Shown in pieces: positions 8,926-16,270 of a DNA stretch of 33,461 nt. The notes under the pieces are model-generated. The model was not told the origin of the DNA, did no database searches, and saw nothing but the letters and a program-made list of their open reading frames with translations. Both the position numbers and the translations under genes were made by a program. The stretch covers positions 1 through 33,461 of the forward strand of contig JAGHTX010000184.1 in the NCBI GenBank assembly GCA_018065105.1. The letters are read 5' to 3'. The stretch's first letter is position 1. The number at the start of each line of letters is the position of its first letter. The DNA is from Bacillota bacterium. Its GTDB lineage: Bacteria; Bacillota_I; Bacilli_A; Erysipelotrichales; Erysipelotrichaceae.

Positions 8926-9641
8926 TCGTATATGGAAAAAATGTTTGGTCACAAATCAAGAACGATATCGAATCTATTGAGAAGGTATTTGTCCAAACGG
9001 GATTAAAAGATAAAAATATTTGGGATGCGATCGATGCCCTTCATGTACCTGTTGAAAAAATGAATCGTGCCCAATTGGATAAGCTTTGTAAAGATAGTCA
9101 CCACCAGGGAATCGCCTGTCAGGTAAAAGAAATTCCAACGTATGACTTGGATGAACTTCTAGGAAAAGCGAAGGGAACCGGATTATATGTTGCTCTTGAT
9201 GGTATTCAGGATCCTCATAATGTCGGAGCTATTTTAAGAAGTTGTGACTGTACGGGAGTGGATGGACTTATCTTAACCAAACACAACAGTGCTGGATTAA
9301 CACCTGCCGCTATTAAATCGAGTACAGGGGCAGCGTATACTGTTCCGGTATCAATTGTCACAAATTTATCCCAGGCCTTGAAACAATGTAAGAAGGAAGG
9401 ATACTGGGTCATTGGAACGGATATGGATCACGCTCGTGATTATCGTGAAGGTATCTATGATGTTCCTGTTGTTCTAGTCATTGGTTCGGAAGGAAAAGGA
9501 ATGAGCCAATTGGTTAAGAAGCAATGTGACTATACCATTAAGCTTCCAATGGTCGGAGAAATTTCTTCTTTAAATGCCAGTGTGGCAACGGCTGTATGCT
9601 TATATGAAATTTATAACCAAAGAAATCCGTTAACGAAATAA
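8922..9641 (+). CDS. rlmB: 23S rRNA 2'-O-ribose methyltransferase, RlmB/TrmH type
   Basis: 239 residues of the SPOUT superfamily. The N-terminal ~75 residues form the substrate-binding domain (VYGKNVW through HHQGIACQVKEI). The knot domain then carries the three SpoU motifs: NVGAILRSCDCTGVDG, VIGSEGKGMS and SLNASVATAVCLYEI. By family it should methylate G2251 in the 23S rRNA P loop. ATG 8922 is chosen because the family starts right there (MIVYGKNV) and because it overlaps the mrnC stop as ATGA. A second rRNA-acting enzyme next to mrnC fits a ribosome-maturation operon. The exact target nucleotide is inferred. Confidence 0.93.
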   Translation: MIVYGKNVWSQIKNDIESIEKVFVQTGLKDKNIWDAIDALHVPVEKMNRAQLDKLCKDSHHQGIACQVKEIPTYDLDELLGKAKGTGLYVALDGIQDPHNVGAILRSCDCTGVDGLILTKHNSAGLTPAAIKSSTGAAYTVPVSIVTNLSQALKQCKKEGYWVIGTDMDHARDYREGIYDVPVVLVIGSEGKGMSQLVKKQCDYTIKLPMVGEISSLNASVATAVCLYEIYNQRNPLTK

Positions 9642-9647
9642 TCTCTT

Positions 9648-9667
9648 TTTTACTCATAGGAGTAAAA
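9648..9667 (+). promoter_or_regulatory. Hairpin covering the ribosome binding site of the sigma-like gene
   Basis: Perfect 8-bp stem TTTTACTC (9648-9655) with GAGTAAAA (9660-9667), loop ATAG. The likely Shine-Dalgarno AGGAG (9658-9662) sits in the loop and 3' arm, so folding would hide it. Confidence 0.5.
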
Positions 9668-9669
9668 GG

Positions 9670-10245
9670 ATGAATGTATACGAACAGATTTATTTGTACT
9701 TTTTAAAAGATGAACAAGCTTTTATTGAGCTTTACAATTATTTATATCCCATGATCATGACATTGATGTCTCGAAGAATGGCGGATATGTATCATATGAA
9801 GGAAGAGATGTTGGAAATAGCCCAACAGGTTCTATTCGAATGTTTGGAAAACAGTCGTGTGGATCAATATTGGCGTTTTGTTTCCTTCTATCGTACCAGT
9901 CTACAAAATCGCTGGAATGATTTTTATCATTTCGAAATGCGACACGATGTTTCGATGAAGTACGAATCGATTTCCCTGGACATGGAAATTCGCGAAGATT
10001 CCAATACTTTTCACTATGAATTTGTGAGTAGTGGAGAAAGCATTCACCATCAGGTGATGGTCCAGTTGGAACAGGAACGTCTGGATCAATTGGCCCAGAG
10101 GGAATTTTCTTATTTAGACTTAAATATCCTTTCTTTAAAGCGAATGGGTATGACGGCAATAGAAATAGCGCAAACTTTGGGGATGGAAGCCTCAAGGGTT
10201 CGCTATATTTTATCAAAATTAAAAAAATGGTATGCCATGCATTGA
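9670..10245 (+). CDS. Sigma-70-like factor, positional counterpart of SigH
   Basis: 191 residues with the layout of a small alternative sigma factor. Residues about 10-70 form a helical region-2-like segment (ELYNYLYPMIMTLMSRRM, then MKEEMLEIAQQVLFECLE). The last ~45 form a region-4-like helix-turn-helix (LKRMGMTAIEIAQTLGMEASRVRYILSKLKKW). Sequence divergence from classical sigma factors is high. However, it lies exactly where sigH lies in Bacillus, between rlmB and rpmG-secE-nusG, which supports an orthologous origin. SigH controls competence and early sporulation in Bacillus; what it controls here is unknown. An alternative is a DNA-binding protein that no longer binds RNA polymerase. Confidence 0.65.
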   Translation: MNVYEQIYLYFLKDEQAFIELYNYLYPMIMTLMSRRMADMYHMKEEMLEIAQQVLFECLENSRVDQYWRFVSFYRTSLQNRWNDFYHFEMRHDVSMKYESISLDMEIREDSNTFHYEFVSSGESIHHQVMVQLEQERLDQLAQREFSYLDLNILSLKRMGMTAIEIAQTLGMEASRVRYILSKLKKWYAMH

Positions 10246-10270
10246 CAATGGTATCTTTCAAATGTTAAAT
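10242..10270 (+). promoter_or_regulatory. Promoter of rpmG-secE-nusG
   Basis: Perfect TTGACA (10242-10247), a 17-bp spacer and TTAAAT (10265-10270). The -35 box overlaps the TGA stop (10243-10245) of the sigma-like gene. Confidence 0.7.
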
Positions 10271-10295
10271 TAAGCTAGTTAAGGAGCGTGATTTT

Positions 10296-10445
10296 ATGGC
10301 GGATAAAGTAACATTAACTTGCACAGAATGCTTGTCACGAAATTATGTGACTCCAAAAAATAAGAAATCAAATACTCAACGTTTAGAGATTAAAAAATTT
10401 TGCCCTAAATGTAATAAACATACGTTACACAAAGAAACAAAATAA
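10296..10445 (+). CDS. rpmG: Ribosomal protein L33, zinc-binding (C+) form
   Basis: 49 residues starting [12 protein letters not shown]. It has two CxxC pairs (C9/C12 and C36/C39), the zinc-binding C+ form of bacterial L33, and the conserved [11 protein letters not shown] segment. The RBS AAGGAG lies ten bases before ATG 10296. It is followed by secE after 14 bases, the standard rpmG-secE-nusG order of Firmicutes. Confidence 0.96.
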   Translation: MADKVTLTCTECLSRNYVTPKNKKSNTQRLEIKKFCPKCNKHTLHKETK

Positions 10446-10459
10446 AGAGAGGACTAAAT

Positions 10460-10669
10460 ATGGAAAAACAAGCAAGCGTCAAAAAAGAACGCACATATTC
10501 AATTTCCGGAATTATGAGCGAAATGAAACAAGTAGAATGGCCAGGAGTAAAAGGATTATTTGGAACGAGTGCTCTAGTAATCGGATTTACTTTATTATTT
10601 GGTCTATACTTCTTTATTTGTGAATTAGCTGCAAGTGGATTAATCAACGCAATCGTAGGATTAAAGTAG
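10460..10669 (+). CDS. secE: Preprotein translocase subunit SecE
   Basis: 69 residues, the short single-membrane-span SecE of Gram-positives. The amphipathic segment ISGIMSEMKQVEWPG (the conserved V.WP) precedes one transmembrane helix at about residues 30-60. SecE clamps the SecY channel in the plasma membrane. The gene is flanked by rpmG and nusG at the usual close spacing, with RBS GAGAGG. Confidence 0.95.
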   Translation: MEKQASVKKERTYSISGIMSEMKQVEWPGVKGLFGTSALVIGFTLLFGLYFFICELAASGLINAIVGLK

Positions 10670-10678
10670 GAGGACACT

Positions 10679-11227
10679 ATGGCTGAATTAAAAAAAGAAT
10701 GGTATGTAGTTAATACATATGCGGGACAAGAAAACCGCGTTAAACAAAACTTGGAACGTCGTATCCAAACTATGGGATTGGAAGACTATTTATTTGATAT
10801 CGTTGTTGCGGAAAAAACAGAAATCGAATATAAGAATGGTAAACCAGTTGAAAAAACACATAACTTATTCTCTGGATACTTATTAGTACAAATGATCATG
10901 TCGGATGAAGCTTGGTATGTTGTTCGTAACACACCAGGGGTAACAGGATTCATCGGTTCGAGTGGTAAAGGGGCAAAACCATTCCCTGTATCACAAGAAG
11001 AAGTGGACAATGTATTCCGTCAATTAGGAAGAAAAGATATCAATATCGTCGTTGATTTCGAAGTAGGAGATACTGTAGAAATCTTAAGTGGGGCTTTTGA
11101 AGGTTCCGAAGGAACAATTCAAGAAATGCACGATGATAAGAAAGAAGCAACTGTTATGTTGATCTTATTCGGTCGTGAAACACCTACTGACATTGCGTAT
11201 GTAGACTTAAAGAAGGTTGAAGAATAA
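10679..11227 (+). CDS. nusG: Transcription termination/antitermination factor NusG
   Basis: 182 residues with an N-terminal NGN domain (KEWYVVNTYAGQENRVKQNLERR; NLFSGYLLVQM; VRNTPGVTGFIG) and a C-terminal KOW domain (FEVGDTVEILSGAFEGSEGTIQEM). It binds RNA polymerase and links it to Rho or the ribosome. RBS GTAGGAGG precedes ATG 10679. The usual downstream neighbours rplK and rplA are absent. Instead a terminator is built into the last codons. Confidence 0.97.
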   Translation: MAELKKEWYVVNTYAGQENRVKQNLERRIQTMGLEDYLFDIVVAEKTEIEYKNGKPVEKTHNLFSGYLLVQMIMSDEAWYVVRNTPGVTGFIGSSGKGAKPFPVSQEEVDNVFRQLGRKDINIVVDFEVGDTVEILSGAFEGSEGTIQEMHDDKKEATVMLILFGRETPTDIAYVDLKKVEE

Positions 11228-11239
11228 ACCTTCTTTTTT
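11209..11239 (+). terminator. Terminator embedded in the 3' end of nusG
   Basis: Perfect 10-bp stem AAAGAAGGTT (11209-11218) with AACCTTCTTT (11227-11236), 8-nt loop, and T run to 11239. The 5' arm and most of the loop are nusG codons; the stop codon lies where the loop meets the 3' arm. Confidence 0.8.
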
Positions 11240-11252
11240 GATTGGAAAATTT

Positions 11253-12008
11253 ATGAAGACATATTGTTTAGATTTAGATGGAACCATGTATCGAGGAACG
11301 GCTATTATTGAAAGTGCAAAAGCATTTCTGGATCATTGTTTGGAAAAGAACATACCTTTTATTTTCCTAACCAACAATGCGATGCGCACGCAAGATGAAA
11401 ATCGTATCCATATGGAAAAGATGGGCTATACAGGTATAAAAAATGAGATGTTCTACAATTCAGCGATGGCCAGTTGTGAATTTGTGCGAAAAAACTATGA
11501 AGGCAATAAAGTGTACTACATTGGACAGAGTGGTTTAAAAGAAGCTTTATTAGAAAATGGATTTGAGATCAGTGAAGAACATCCAGATTTTGTCTTTGTG
11601 GGATTGAATAAGAATGCTAACTATCACGATTATTCAAAGGCTCTCTCATTCTTATTAGGTGGTGCCAAACTCATTGGTACCAATAAGGATCACATTCTGG
11701 CAAGTCCTAATGGGTTTGAGATGGGAAATGGTGCCATTCTTGCCATGTTTGAATTTGCGAGCAAACAAGTGAGCCCGGATATTGCCAAACCTAGTCCAAC
11801 GATGTTAGAGCTTTGTATGGAACATTTTCACTTAAAGAAAGAAGATATCATACTAGTGGGGGATAATCTGGAAACCGACATTCGTCTAGGACAAAATACG
11901 GGTGTTGAAACTATTTTTGTACAAACGGGAATTCATACCAAAGAAGACATTGATCGATTAGGGATCTTTCCGACAAGAGTGGTAAACACATTGGAAGAGT
12001 TAATTTAA
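11253..12008 (+). CDS. HAD-superfamily sugar phosphatase, NagD-like
   Basis: 251 residues of the NagD/class IIA HAD hydrolases, which dephosphorylate small phosphate esters in the cytoplasm. Motif I is DLDGTMYRG near the N-terminus with the nucleophile and acid/base Asp pair. Motif II is FLTNNAMRT, and motifs III/IV are KPSPTMLEL and GDNLETDIRLGQNTG. ATG 11253 is chosen because the family begins just before motif I. A TTG at 11217 would overlap nusG and sit inside the terminator stem. The RBS is weak (TTGGAAAA). The physiological substrate cannot be read from sequence. Confidence 0.88.
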   Translation: MKTYCLDLDGTMYRGTAIIESAKAFLDHCLEKNIPFIFLTNNAMRTQDENRIHMEKMGYTGIKNEMFYNSAMASCEFVRKNYEGNKVYYIGQSGLKEALLENGFEISEEHPDFVFVGLNKNANYHDYSKALSFLLGGAKLIGTNKDHILASPNGFEMGNGAILAMFEFASKQVSPDIAKPSPTMLELCMEHFHLKKEDIILVGDNLETDIRLGQNTGVETIFVQTGIHTKEDIDRLGIFPTRVVNTLEELI

Positions 12009-12029
12009 AAAGGAGCGTAGGCTCCTTTT
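12008..12029. terminator. Shared terminator between convergent genes
   Basis: Stem AAAAGGAGC (12008-12016) with GCTCCTTTT (12021-12029), loop GTAG. T-rich sequence follows in both directions, so it can serve both the phosphatase (+) and the esterase (-). Confidence 0.75.
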
Positions 12030-12035
12030 GTGCTT

Positions 12036-12713
12036 TTAGAACAGTTTTCCATCAATCATCAATTCAATGATCGCAAATAATGTATTCTGGATCGTATTGT
12101 TGTAGAGCATCTTGTGCGTTCCACCTTCAATAACGAATAGACGTTTTAAACCACGAACTTTTTTATAAGCGTTTTTGGAACTGTCTACACTGATGACTTC
12201 ATCCTCGCTTCCATGCAGGAATAATACCGGACATTCCACCTGGGAAATACTTTCTTTGTAGTTGGCAACCACTTGTTGGAAAGTGGACGTTTGACTTTTC
12301 GAAGGCTTGGTTGGACTATCATCGCGAGTTGCCCAGTTAACGATCGCATTGGTCACTTTGCCAATGTCCATGTATTGAAAGGCGGGAGCGACTAAGATTA
12401 AACATTTCACTTTATAGATGCTGGCTAGGTAGCTGGCAATAACGCCTCCCATCGAAAAACCAATCAGGATGACTTCGTCGTATTCCTTAATGGTTTCTAA
12501 CATTTTCTGTTCACAACGTTGGATCCAGTCTACCATTTTATCATCTTGTCCATTTTCAAGATCGTAGATATCAAACTGAATCACGGGAAGATTTCTTGTC
12601 GCAAAATATGTGGCCATCGCATCGTAATGATGATGTAATTTTGTGCCAAATCCATGGATTGTCAGAATGGCTGTTCTTGGCTTCTTTTTGGGAAAAAGTT
12701 TTTCGATAAACAA
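12036..12713 (-). CDS. Alpha/beta hydrolase (carboxylesterase/lipase type)
   Basis: 225 residues with a serine-hydrolase fold: oxyanion segment LTIHGFGT (17-24), nucleophile elbow GFSMGG with Ser87, acid HGSEDEV with Asp171, and His200 in EGGTHKML. It resembles the Est30/YvaK-type monoacylglycerol or carboxyl esterases. There is no signal peptide, so it is cytoplasmic. The start is TTG at 12713, supported by an AAGGAG box seven bases upstream; no ATG lies nearby. It is divergent from the next gene, with a shared palindromic promoter region. Substrate unknown. Confidence 0.85.
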   Translation of the reverse strand: MFIEKLFPKKKPRTAILTIHGFGTKLHHHYDAMATYFATRNLPVIQFDIYDLENGQDDKMVDWIQRCEQKMLETIKEYDEVILIGFSMGGVIASYLASIYKVKCLILVAPAFQYMDIGKVTNAIVNWATRDDSPTKPSKSQTSTFQQVVANYKESISQVECPVLFLHGSEDEVISVDSSKNAYKKVRGLKRLFVIEGGTHKMLYNNTIQNTLFAIIELMIDGKLF

Positions 12714-12731
12714 AAAATCACTCCTTTCTTA

Positions 12732-12758
12732 TATACAAGATTTTTCGAGTCTTGTATA
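12732..12758. promoter_or_regulatory. Palindrome overlapping divergent -10 regions
   Basis: Perfect 9-bp inverted repeat TATACAAGA (12732-12740) and TCTTGTATA (12750-12758) with 9-nt spacer. The right arm overlaps TATAAT (12755-12760) for the + gene. The left arm read on the - strand gives the TATA-rich box (TATATA) for the esterase gene. It is a candidate operator controlling both genes. Confidence 0.5.
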
Positions 12759-12779
12759 ATTATTATAGAGGTAAATACT

Positions 12780-13502
12780 ATGCATGCAACTCTTTTAATC
12801 AAAAACATTAGTTGGTTGTACACTTGTAATAAGGAGGCAGAAGTTCTGCAAAATGCTTATATCGCGCTCTATCACGATCAAATCATAGCGATTGGGCAAG
12901 ATAGCTATAAGGAACTATTGGATCCTTGTACACGCATTATTGATGCAAGAGGGGAAATTGTCGTTCCTGGATTTATTGATTGTAACTTTATTGGCAGTCG
13001 TAAAGAATTGTCCGGGGATAAAATTCGTGATGAGAAAAACGCTCTGTATAGCATGTATAAAAATGGAATCCTTACCGTATTGAATCAAAAACGGAAAGAG
13101 CAAGATTTAAAACAAGATTTTTTGATTCGAGAAGTTGAGAGTGAAATTCCTATTTTAAGCTACACAGATGACTTGTCACAATTTGTGGATAAAGACTTCT
13201 GTTTGTCGTGCTGTTTCGGTAGATATGAAAAAGAATATGCTTCTTCTATGCAGCCGATTGCCTACGATTTGTTGAACTTATTCCATGTGGAACCGACTAA
13301 AATTCTTTGTGCAATGACTTCTATTCCGGCTAATGCCTTTGGATTGGATGATCGTGGAAGTATCGAAGTGGGAAAAAGAGGAGATCTATTAGTGATCCAC
13401 GCTAAAGATCTAGATACCTTCTTTAGAGCCATTGGGAATTCTTCCATTCATCGAATTGTGAAAAATGGAATCCCTGTGTATCCTGACATTATACGTTGTT
13501 AA
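12780..13502 (+). CDS. Amidohydrolase-like protein lacking the catalytic core
   Basis: 240 residues, against about 400 for imidazolonepropionase-like amidohydrolases. The N-terminal part (1-65) has the composite beta-sandwich with the GEIVVPGFIDCNFIG segment. In active enzymes the Asp there is followed by HxH metal ligands; here both His are missing. The C-terminal part keeps the family end signature (NAFGLDDRGSIEVGKRGDLLVIHAKD, near residues 188-213). About 150 residues of the TIM barrel with the remaining metal ligands are absent. The frame is open with an RBS-like AGAGGT and a promoter, so it may be a maintained non-catalytic protein or a decaying gene. The reading starts at ATG 12780. Confidence 0.6.
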   Translation: MHATLLIKNISWLYTCNKEAEVLQNAYIALYHDQIIAIGQDSYKELLDPCTRIIDARGEIVVPGFIDCNFIGSRKELSGDKIRDEKNALYSMYKNGILTVLNQKRKEQDLKQDFLIREVESEIPILSYTDDLSQFVDKDFCLSCCFGRYEKEYASSMQPIAYDLLNLFHVEPTKILCAMTSIPANAFGLDDRGSIEVGKRGDLLVIHAKDLDTFFRAIGNSSIHRIVKNGIPVYPDIIRC

Positions 13503-13526
13503 AGCGACCTTGAAGGCCGCTTTTTT
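13501..13526 (+). terminator. Terminator after the amidohydrolase-like gene
   Basis: Stem AAAGCGACCT with AGGCCGCTTT (one mismatch), 3-nt loop, then a T run. It lies between convergent genes. Confidence 0.8.
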
Positions 13527-13530
13527 CTTG

Positions 13531-14640
13531 TTATCCACTTGGTCTGGTTTTTAAAAGTTCGTTTCGATTTAAAACTAAGACGCGATCAATAAAGTTAATT
13601 CCAATCTGGTTATAGGCATTGGAAGCCGATTCAAATAAGATATACATTTTATCCTTATCCAGATAAATCTGTTCCATACGTTCTGGGAAGCTATACGATA
13701 CAAGGGCAAAGGTTTCGGGAATTTCTGTTACCCAGTTTTCATAGACATCCAGTTTGGAGTTTTGATACGGACCATCGCTTCTGGAAAAGTATAGGAAAGA
13801 AGAATCCAGTGCGACTCCCTGTACTTTGTCATCGGTATACATTTGTTTTTCAAAGATGAAGTATCGTCCATCTTCTTTTTCTTTCGCATTGTTGATTCTT
13901 TTTAAACTAAATACCTGCAGTTTGCAGTCCTTTGGTTCAAAAGAGAAGGTTCCAACGTAAATACGATCATCGTGATACGTTAGATAGGAAGCGTTTTTTA
14001 GCGAAGGAAGGGCATATCGATATTTGTACTTGATTGGTTTATCCAATATACGTGAATAGGCTTCAATTTGTTCGGCCGCTAATATACAAAGTTCAGGAAT
14101 TCCCCCTTTTTTCGAAGCAATCCAGATTTCTTTTCGTTTTGGATCGTATGCAAGTCCTCCAGCGTGTGGTTTTCCTGGAAGAATGATTTCTTTGACGAAT
14201 TTATGGCTTTCTTTATCCAGAATAAAGAGCATGGAATTGTGTAGATGGCTGTGACAATAGGCCGAGATGATTATATAGTTATCGGTTACACAAAGGCCTT
14301 GTGGTGTCATTCTTGTACACATATCATATTTTCCATCTTTTAGACTGCGAGTGGCATCTAAACCAGGCACAGTATACATACCCATATTCGGCTTTTCGGC
14401 ATAGAAATGCAGACTGGCCTTATAGACAGGTGGAAATAGTTTTAATCGATGTGACAATTCATCTTCACTAAGACTGCCGGTATCAAAAGTGGTTCTTTTA
14501 ACGGTTGTTGGATCTTCCTTCATTTCCAACGTGCGTCTGTATTCTTCACTTTGCATGTAGTAATAACCAGATGCTGAAGAAATTGCGATACAGAAGGCAA
14601 TTGCGAAGATTTGGATCTTGCGAAATGGAGATAGTTTCAT
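13531..14640 (-). CDS. Membrane-anchored extracellular protein, probable beta-propeller
   Basis: 369 residues. Residues 9-27 form one hydrophobic segment after a basic start (MKLSPFRK), a signal anchor or uncleaved signal. The rest is outside the membrane and shows repeating strand-rich units of the kind seen in beta-propellers: GLCVTDNYIIISAYC, MLFILDKESHKFVKEI, AGGLAYDPKRKEIWIAS, VQGVALDSSFLYFSRS. No catalytic motif is apparent and I do not recognise a named family. The start has no clear RBS. An extended -10 box lies six bases upstream, so the mRNA may be leaderless. Confidence 0.7.
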   Translation of the reverse strand: MKLSPFRKIQIFAIAFCIAISSASGYYYMQSEEYRRTLEMKEDPTTVKRTTFDTGSLSEDELSHRLKLFPPVYKASLHFYAEKPNMGMYTVPGLDATRSLKDGKYDMCTRMTPQGLCVTDNYIIISAYCHSHLHNSMLFILDKESHKFVKEIILPGKPHAGGLAYDPKRKEIWIASKKGGIPELCILAAEQIEAYSRILDKPIKYKYRYALPSLKNASYLTYHDDRIYVGTFSFEPKDCKLQVFSLKRINNAKEKEDGRYFIFEKQMYTDDKVQGVALDSSFLYFSRSDGPYQNSKLDVYENWVTEIPETFALVSYSFPERMEQIYLDKDKMYILFESASNAYNQIGINFIDRVLVLNRNELLKTRPSG

Positions 14641-14646
14641 AGTACT

Positions 14647-14655
14647 ATATTATCA
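14647..14655 (-). promoter_or_regulatory. Extended -10 box six bases before the propeller gene start
   Basis: On the minus strand TGATAATAT (TGn plus TAATAT at 14652-14647), then AGTACT, then ATG. The predicted +1 falls on the A of ATG. Confidence 0.5.
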
Positions 14656-14679
14656 TTGAAACTCCCCAAATTCCAAACG

Positions 14680-14708
14680 TTGTATTTTTAGAAAATAAAG
14701 AATAGAAT
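14680..14708 (+). promoter_or_regulatory. Promoter of the lipoprotein gene
   Basis: TTGTAT (14680-14685), 17-bp spacer, TAGAAT (14703-14708); AGGAG follows at 14715-14719. Confidence 0.6.
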
Positions 14709-14727
14709 ACAGATAGGAGTGTGTAAT

Positions 14728-15354
14728 ATGAAAAAAGTACTTTCTATTATATTAAGTCTGGTCCTATCCCTTTCTTTAGTGGGATGTGTGACAGAGAAAA
14801 AAATTAAAGAGAACATTGAAAAAGTAGATCAAGATAAATCAACCGAACCAGCCAATGTTTCCCCTTCAGAAAAGAAGGAAGATGAAAACTTTAAGAAAAT
14901 GGCGGATGAAAAAGAAAAAATTGATAAGAAAAGTTTGATTGGAGACTATGAAATCGTTATTCTATCTATTTCCGGTACTACCTATGTAAAAGACTCGGAA
15001 GAATGGAAAGAAATCTTCGGTGAAGAGGAAGAAGATATCATGTCGATTCGCATCTTGAATAAGAAAAATCTAGAAATCAGCAGTTATGGCGATGTTACCA
15101 AGAATAACTACATTCTTGAAGGAAACGTGATGCGCTGGGTAGAAGGAGAACACGAATCGGAAGAAGAGTCGGTTCTTACCGCTTTGGTGATCGATGGATT
15201 GCTGGTCGTGGATCTAGACGATGCCAAGATGTACTTTGCGCGTAAAGACGATCCAGAGGGAATTGAAAAGGCAGTTAAAGTGTGTGAACAAATTGAGCAG
15301 GAAGCCCAATTAGAACAAAGTGAATCAGAAGAAAAAAAGGAAGATGAAAATTAA
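14728..15354 (+). CDS. Small lipoprotein of unknown function
   Basis: 208 residues. The N-terminus is a lipoprotein signal: MKKVLSIILSLVLSLS followed by lipobox LVGC, with Cys20 as the lipidated residue. The mature part begins with a Lys/Glu-rich linker (about 21-70) and then a compact strand-rich domain (GDYEIVILSISGTTYVK, ISSYGDVTKNNYILEGNVMRWV). It ends in a charged Glu/Lys tail. I do not recognise a family. ATG 14728 is chosen because it places AGGAG eight bases upstream. The last codons overlap the end of the convergent methyltransferase gene by four bases. Confidence 0.85.
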   Translation: MKKVLSIILSLVLSLSLVGCVTEKKIKENIEKVDQDKSTEPANVSPSEKKEDENFKKMADEKEKIDKKSLIGDYEIVILSISGTTYVKDSEEWKEIFGEEEEDIMSIRILNKKNLEISSYGDVTKNNYILEGNVMRWVEGEHESEEESVLTALVIDGLLVVDLDDAKMYFARKDDPEGIEKAVKVCEQIEQEAQLEQSESEEKKEDEN

Positions 15355-15365
15355 TCATCTTCCTT
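15337..15365. terminator. Terminator inside overlapping convergent gene ends
   Basis: Perfect 11-bp stem AAGGAAGATGA (15337-15347) with TCATCTTCCTT (15355-15365), 7-nt loop holding both stop codons. On the minus strand the stem runs into a T7 tract, so it best serves the methyltransferase. The + side is less T-rich. Confidence 0.75.
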
Positions 15366-16232
15366 ATTTCGTGTCCATCTTCCAAAGATTCCACAAGGGA
15401 GAACATCTCCATTTGAGACCGGAAGTAAGTTTTCACCAACTTCTACAGATCCAGGGAAATCTTTTAGTAAAGAGTGTTTTAGGGTTTGTTCTAAAGTGGA
15501 ACAAGAGAATCCTGTTGTATAACAGTTTACGATAAAGAATAAGGCATCTTTATCCAAAATCTTTTGGCATTCTGTAATCAATTCAAACAGTTGATCTTCC
15601 AGTTTCCAAAGTTCTCCATTCGGTCCTCTTCCATAGCTAGGAGGATCCATAACGATTCCATGATATGTTCGTCCACGCCTTTGTTCGCGTTTTACGAATT
15701 TTACACAGTCTTCCACAATAAAACGAATTTTCTTATCTTCCAGATTGGACAATTCCATGTTTTCCTTGGCCCATTGTACCATTCCTTTGGCGGCATCTAC
15801 GTGTACCACTTCACTCGCTCCGGCTTTGGCACAAGCCATGGTAGCTCCTCCTGTGTAGGCAAACAGGTTCAATACACGAATTTCTTCTAAATCAGAGTTT
15901 TCGATGGTATCCATCATAAAATCCCAGTTTGCTGCCTGTTCTGGGAAAAGTCCAGTGTGTTTAAATCCAGTAGGACTGATTTTAAAACGAAGACCTCTAT
16001 ATCCGATGGTCCAGAATTCTTTTAACTTCTTCTTGTATTCCCAGGATCCTCCCCCATTTTTAGAACGGTGGTATACGGCATCGGCTTTTTTCCATTCACG
16101 TTCATCTTCGATTGGCCAGATGCACACAGGATCGGGTCTTCTTAAAATGGTCTTTGACCATCTTTCCAGTTTTTCTTTATTTCCAGTGTCAATGACTTCA
16201 TAGTCTTTCCAGTTGTTCGCAATTTGATTCAT
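15351..16232 (-). CDS. Class I SAM-dependent methyltransferase, RlmI/COG1092-like
   Basis: 293 residues. The SAM-binding motif I is VLNLFAYTGGATMACAKAGA, followed by the acidic VHVDAAKG and the catalytic-loop motif DPPSYGRGP. The combination is typical of the rRNA cytosine-C5 methyltransferase family around RlmI. The N-terminal PUA domain of full-length RlmI is replaced by a shorter ~90-residue region (WPIEDEREW, GFKHTGLFPEQAANWDFM). ATG 16232 is used; it has AGAGGTG six bases upstream, whereas the GTG at 16241 lies inside that RBS. The RNA target is not evident. Confidence 0.85.
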   Translation of the reverse strand: MNQIANNWKDYEVIDTGNKEKLERWSKTILRRPDPVCIWPIEDEREWKKADAVYHRSKNGGGSWEYKKKLKEFWTIGYRGLRFKISPTGFKHTGLFPEQAANWDFMMDTIENSDLEEIRVLNLFAYTGGATMACAKAGASEVVHVDAAKGMVQWAKENMELSNLEDKKIRFIVEDCVKFVKREQRRGRTYHGIVMDPPSYGRGPNGELWKLEDQLFELITECQKILDKDALFFIVNCYTTGFSCSTLEQTLKHSLLKDFPGSVEVGENLLPVSNGDVLPCGIFGRWTRNKEDD

Positions 16233-16270
16233 ATTTATCACCTCTAGTAGTATAACAGAACTTATTGATT

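Noticed and set aside
11217-11252. TTG start of the HAD phosphatase overlapping nusG
   Set aside because: It lies inside the nusG terminator stem and adds 12 residues before the conserved family start; ATG 11253 fits better.
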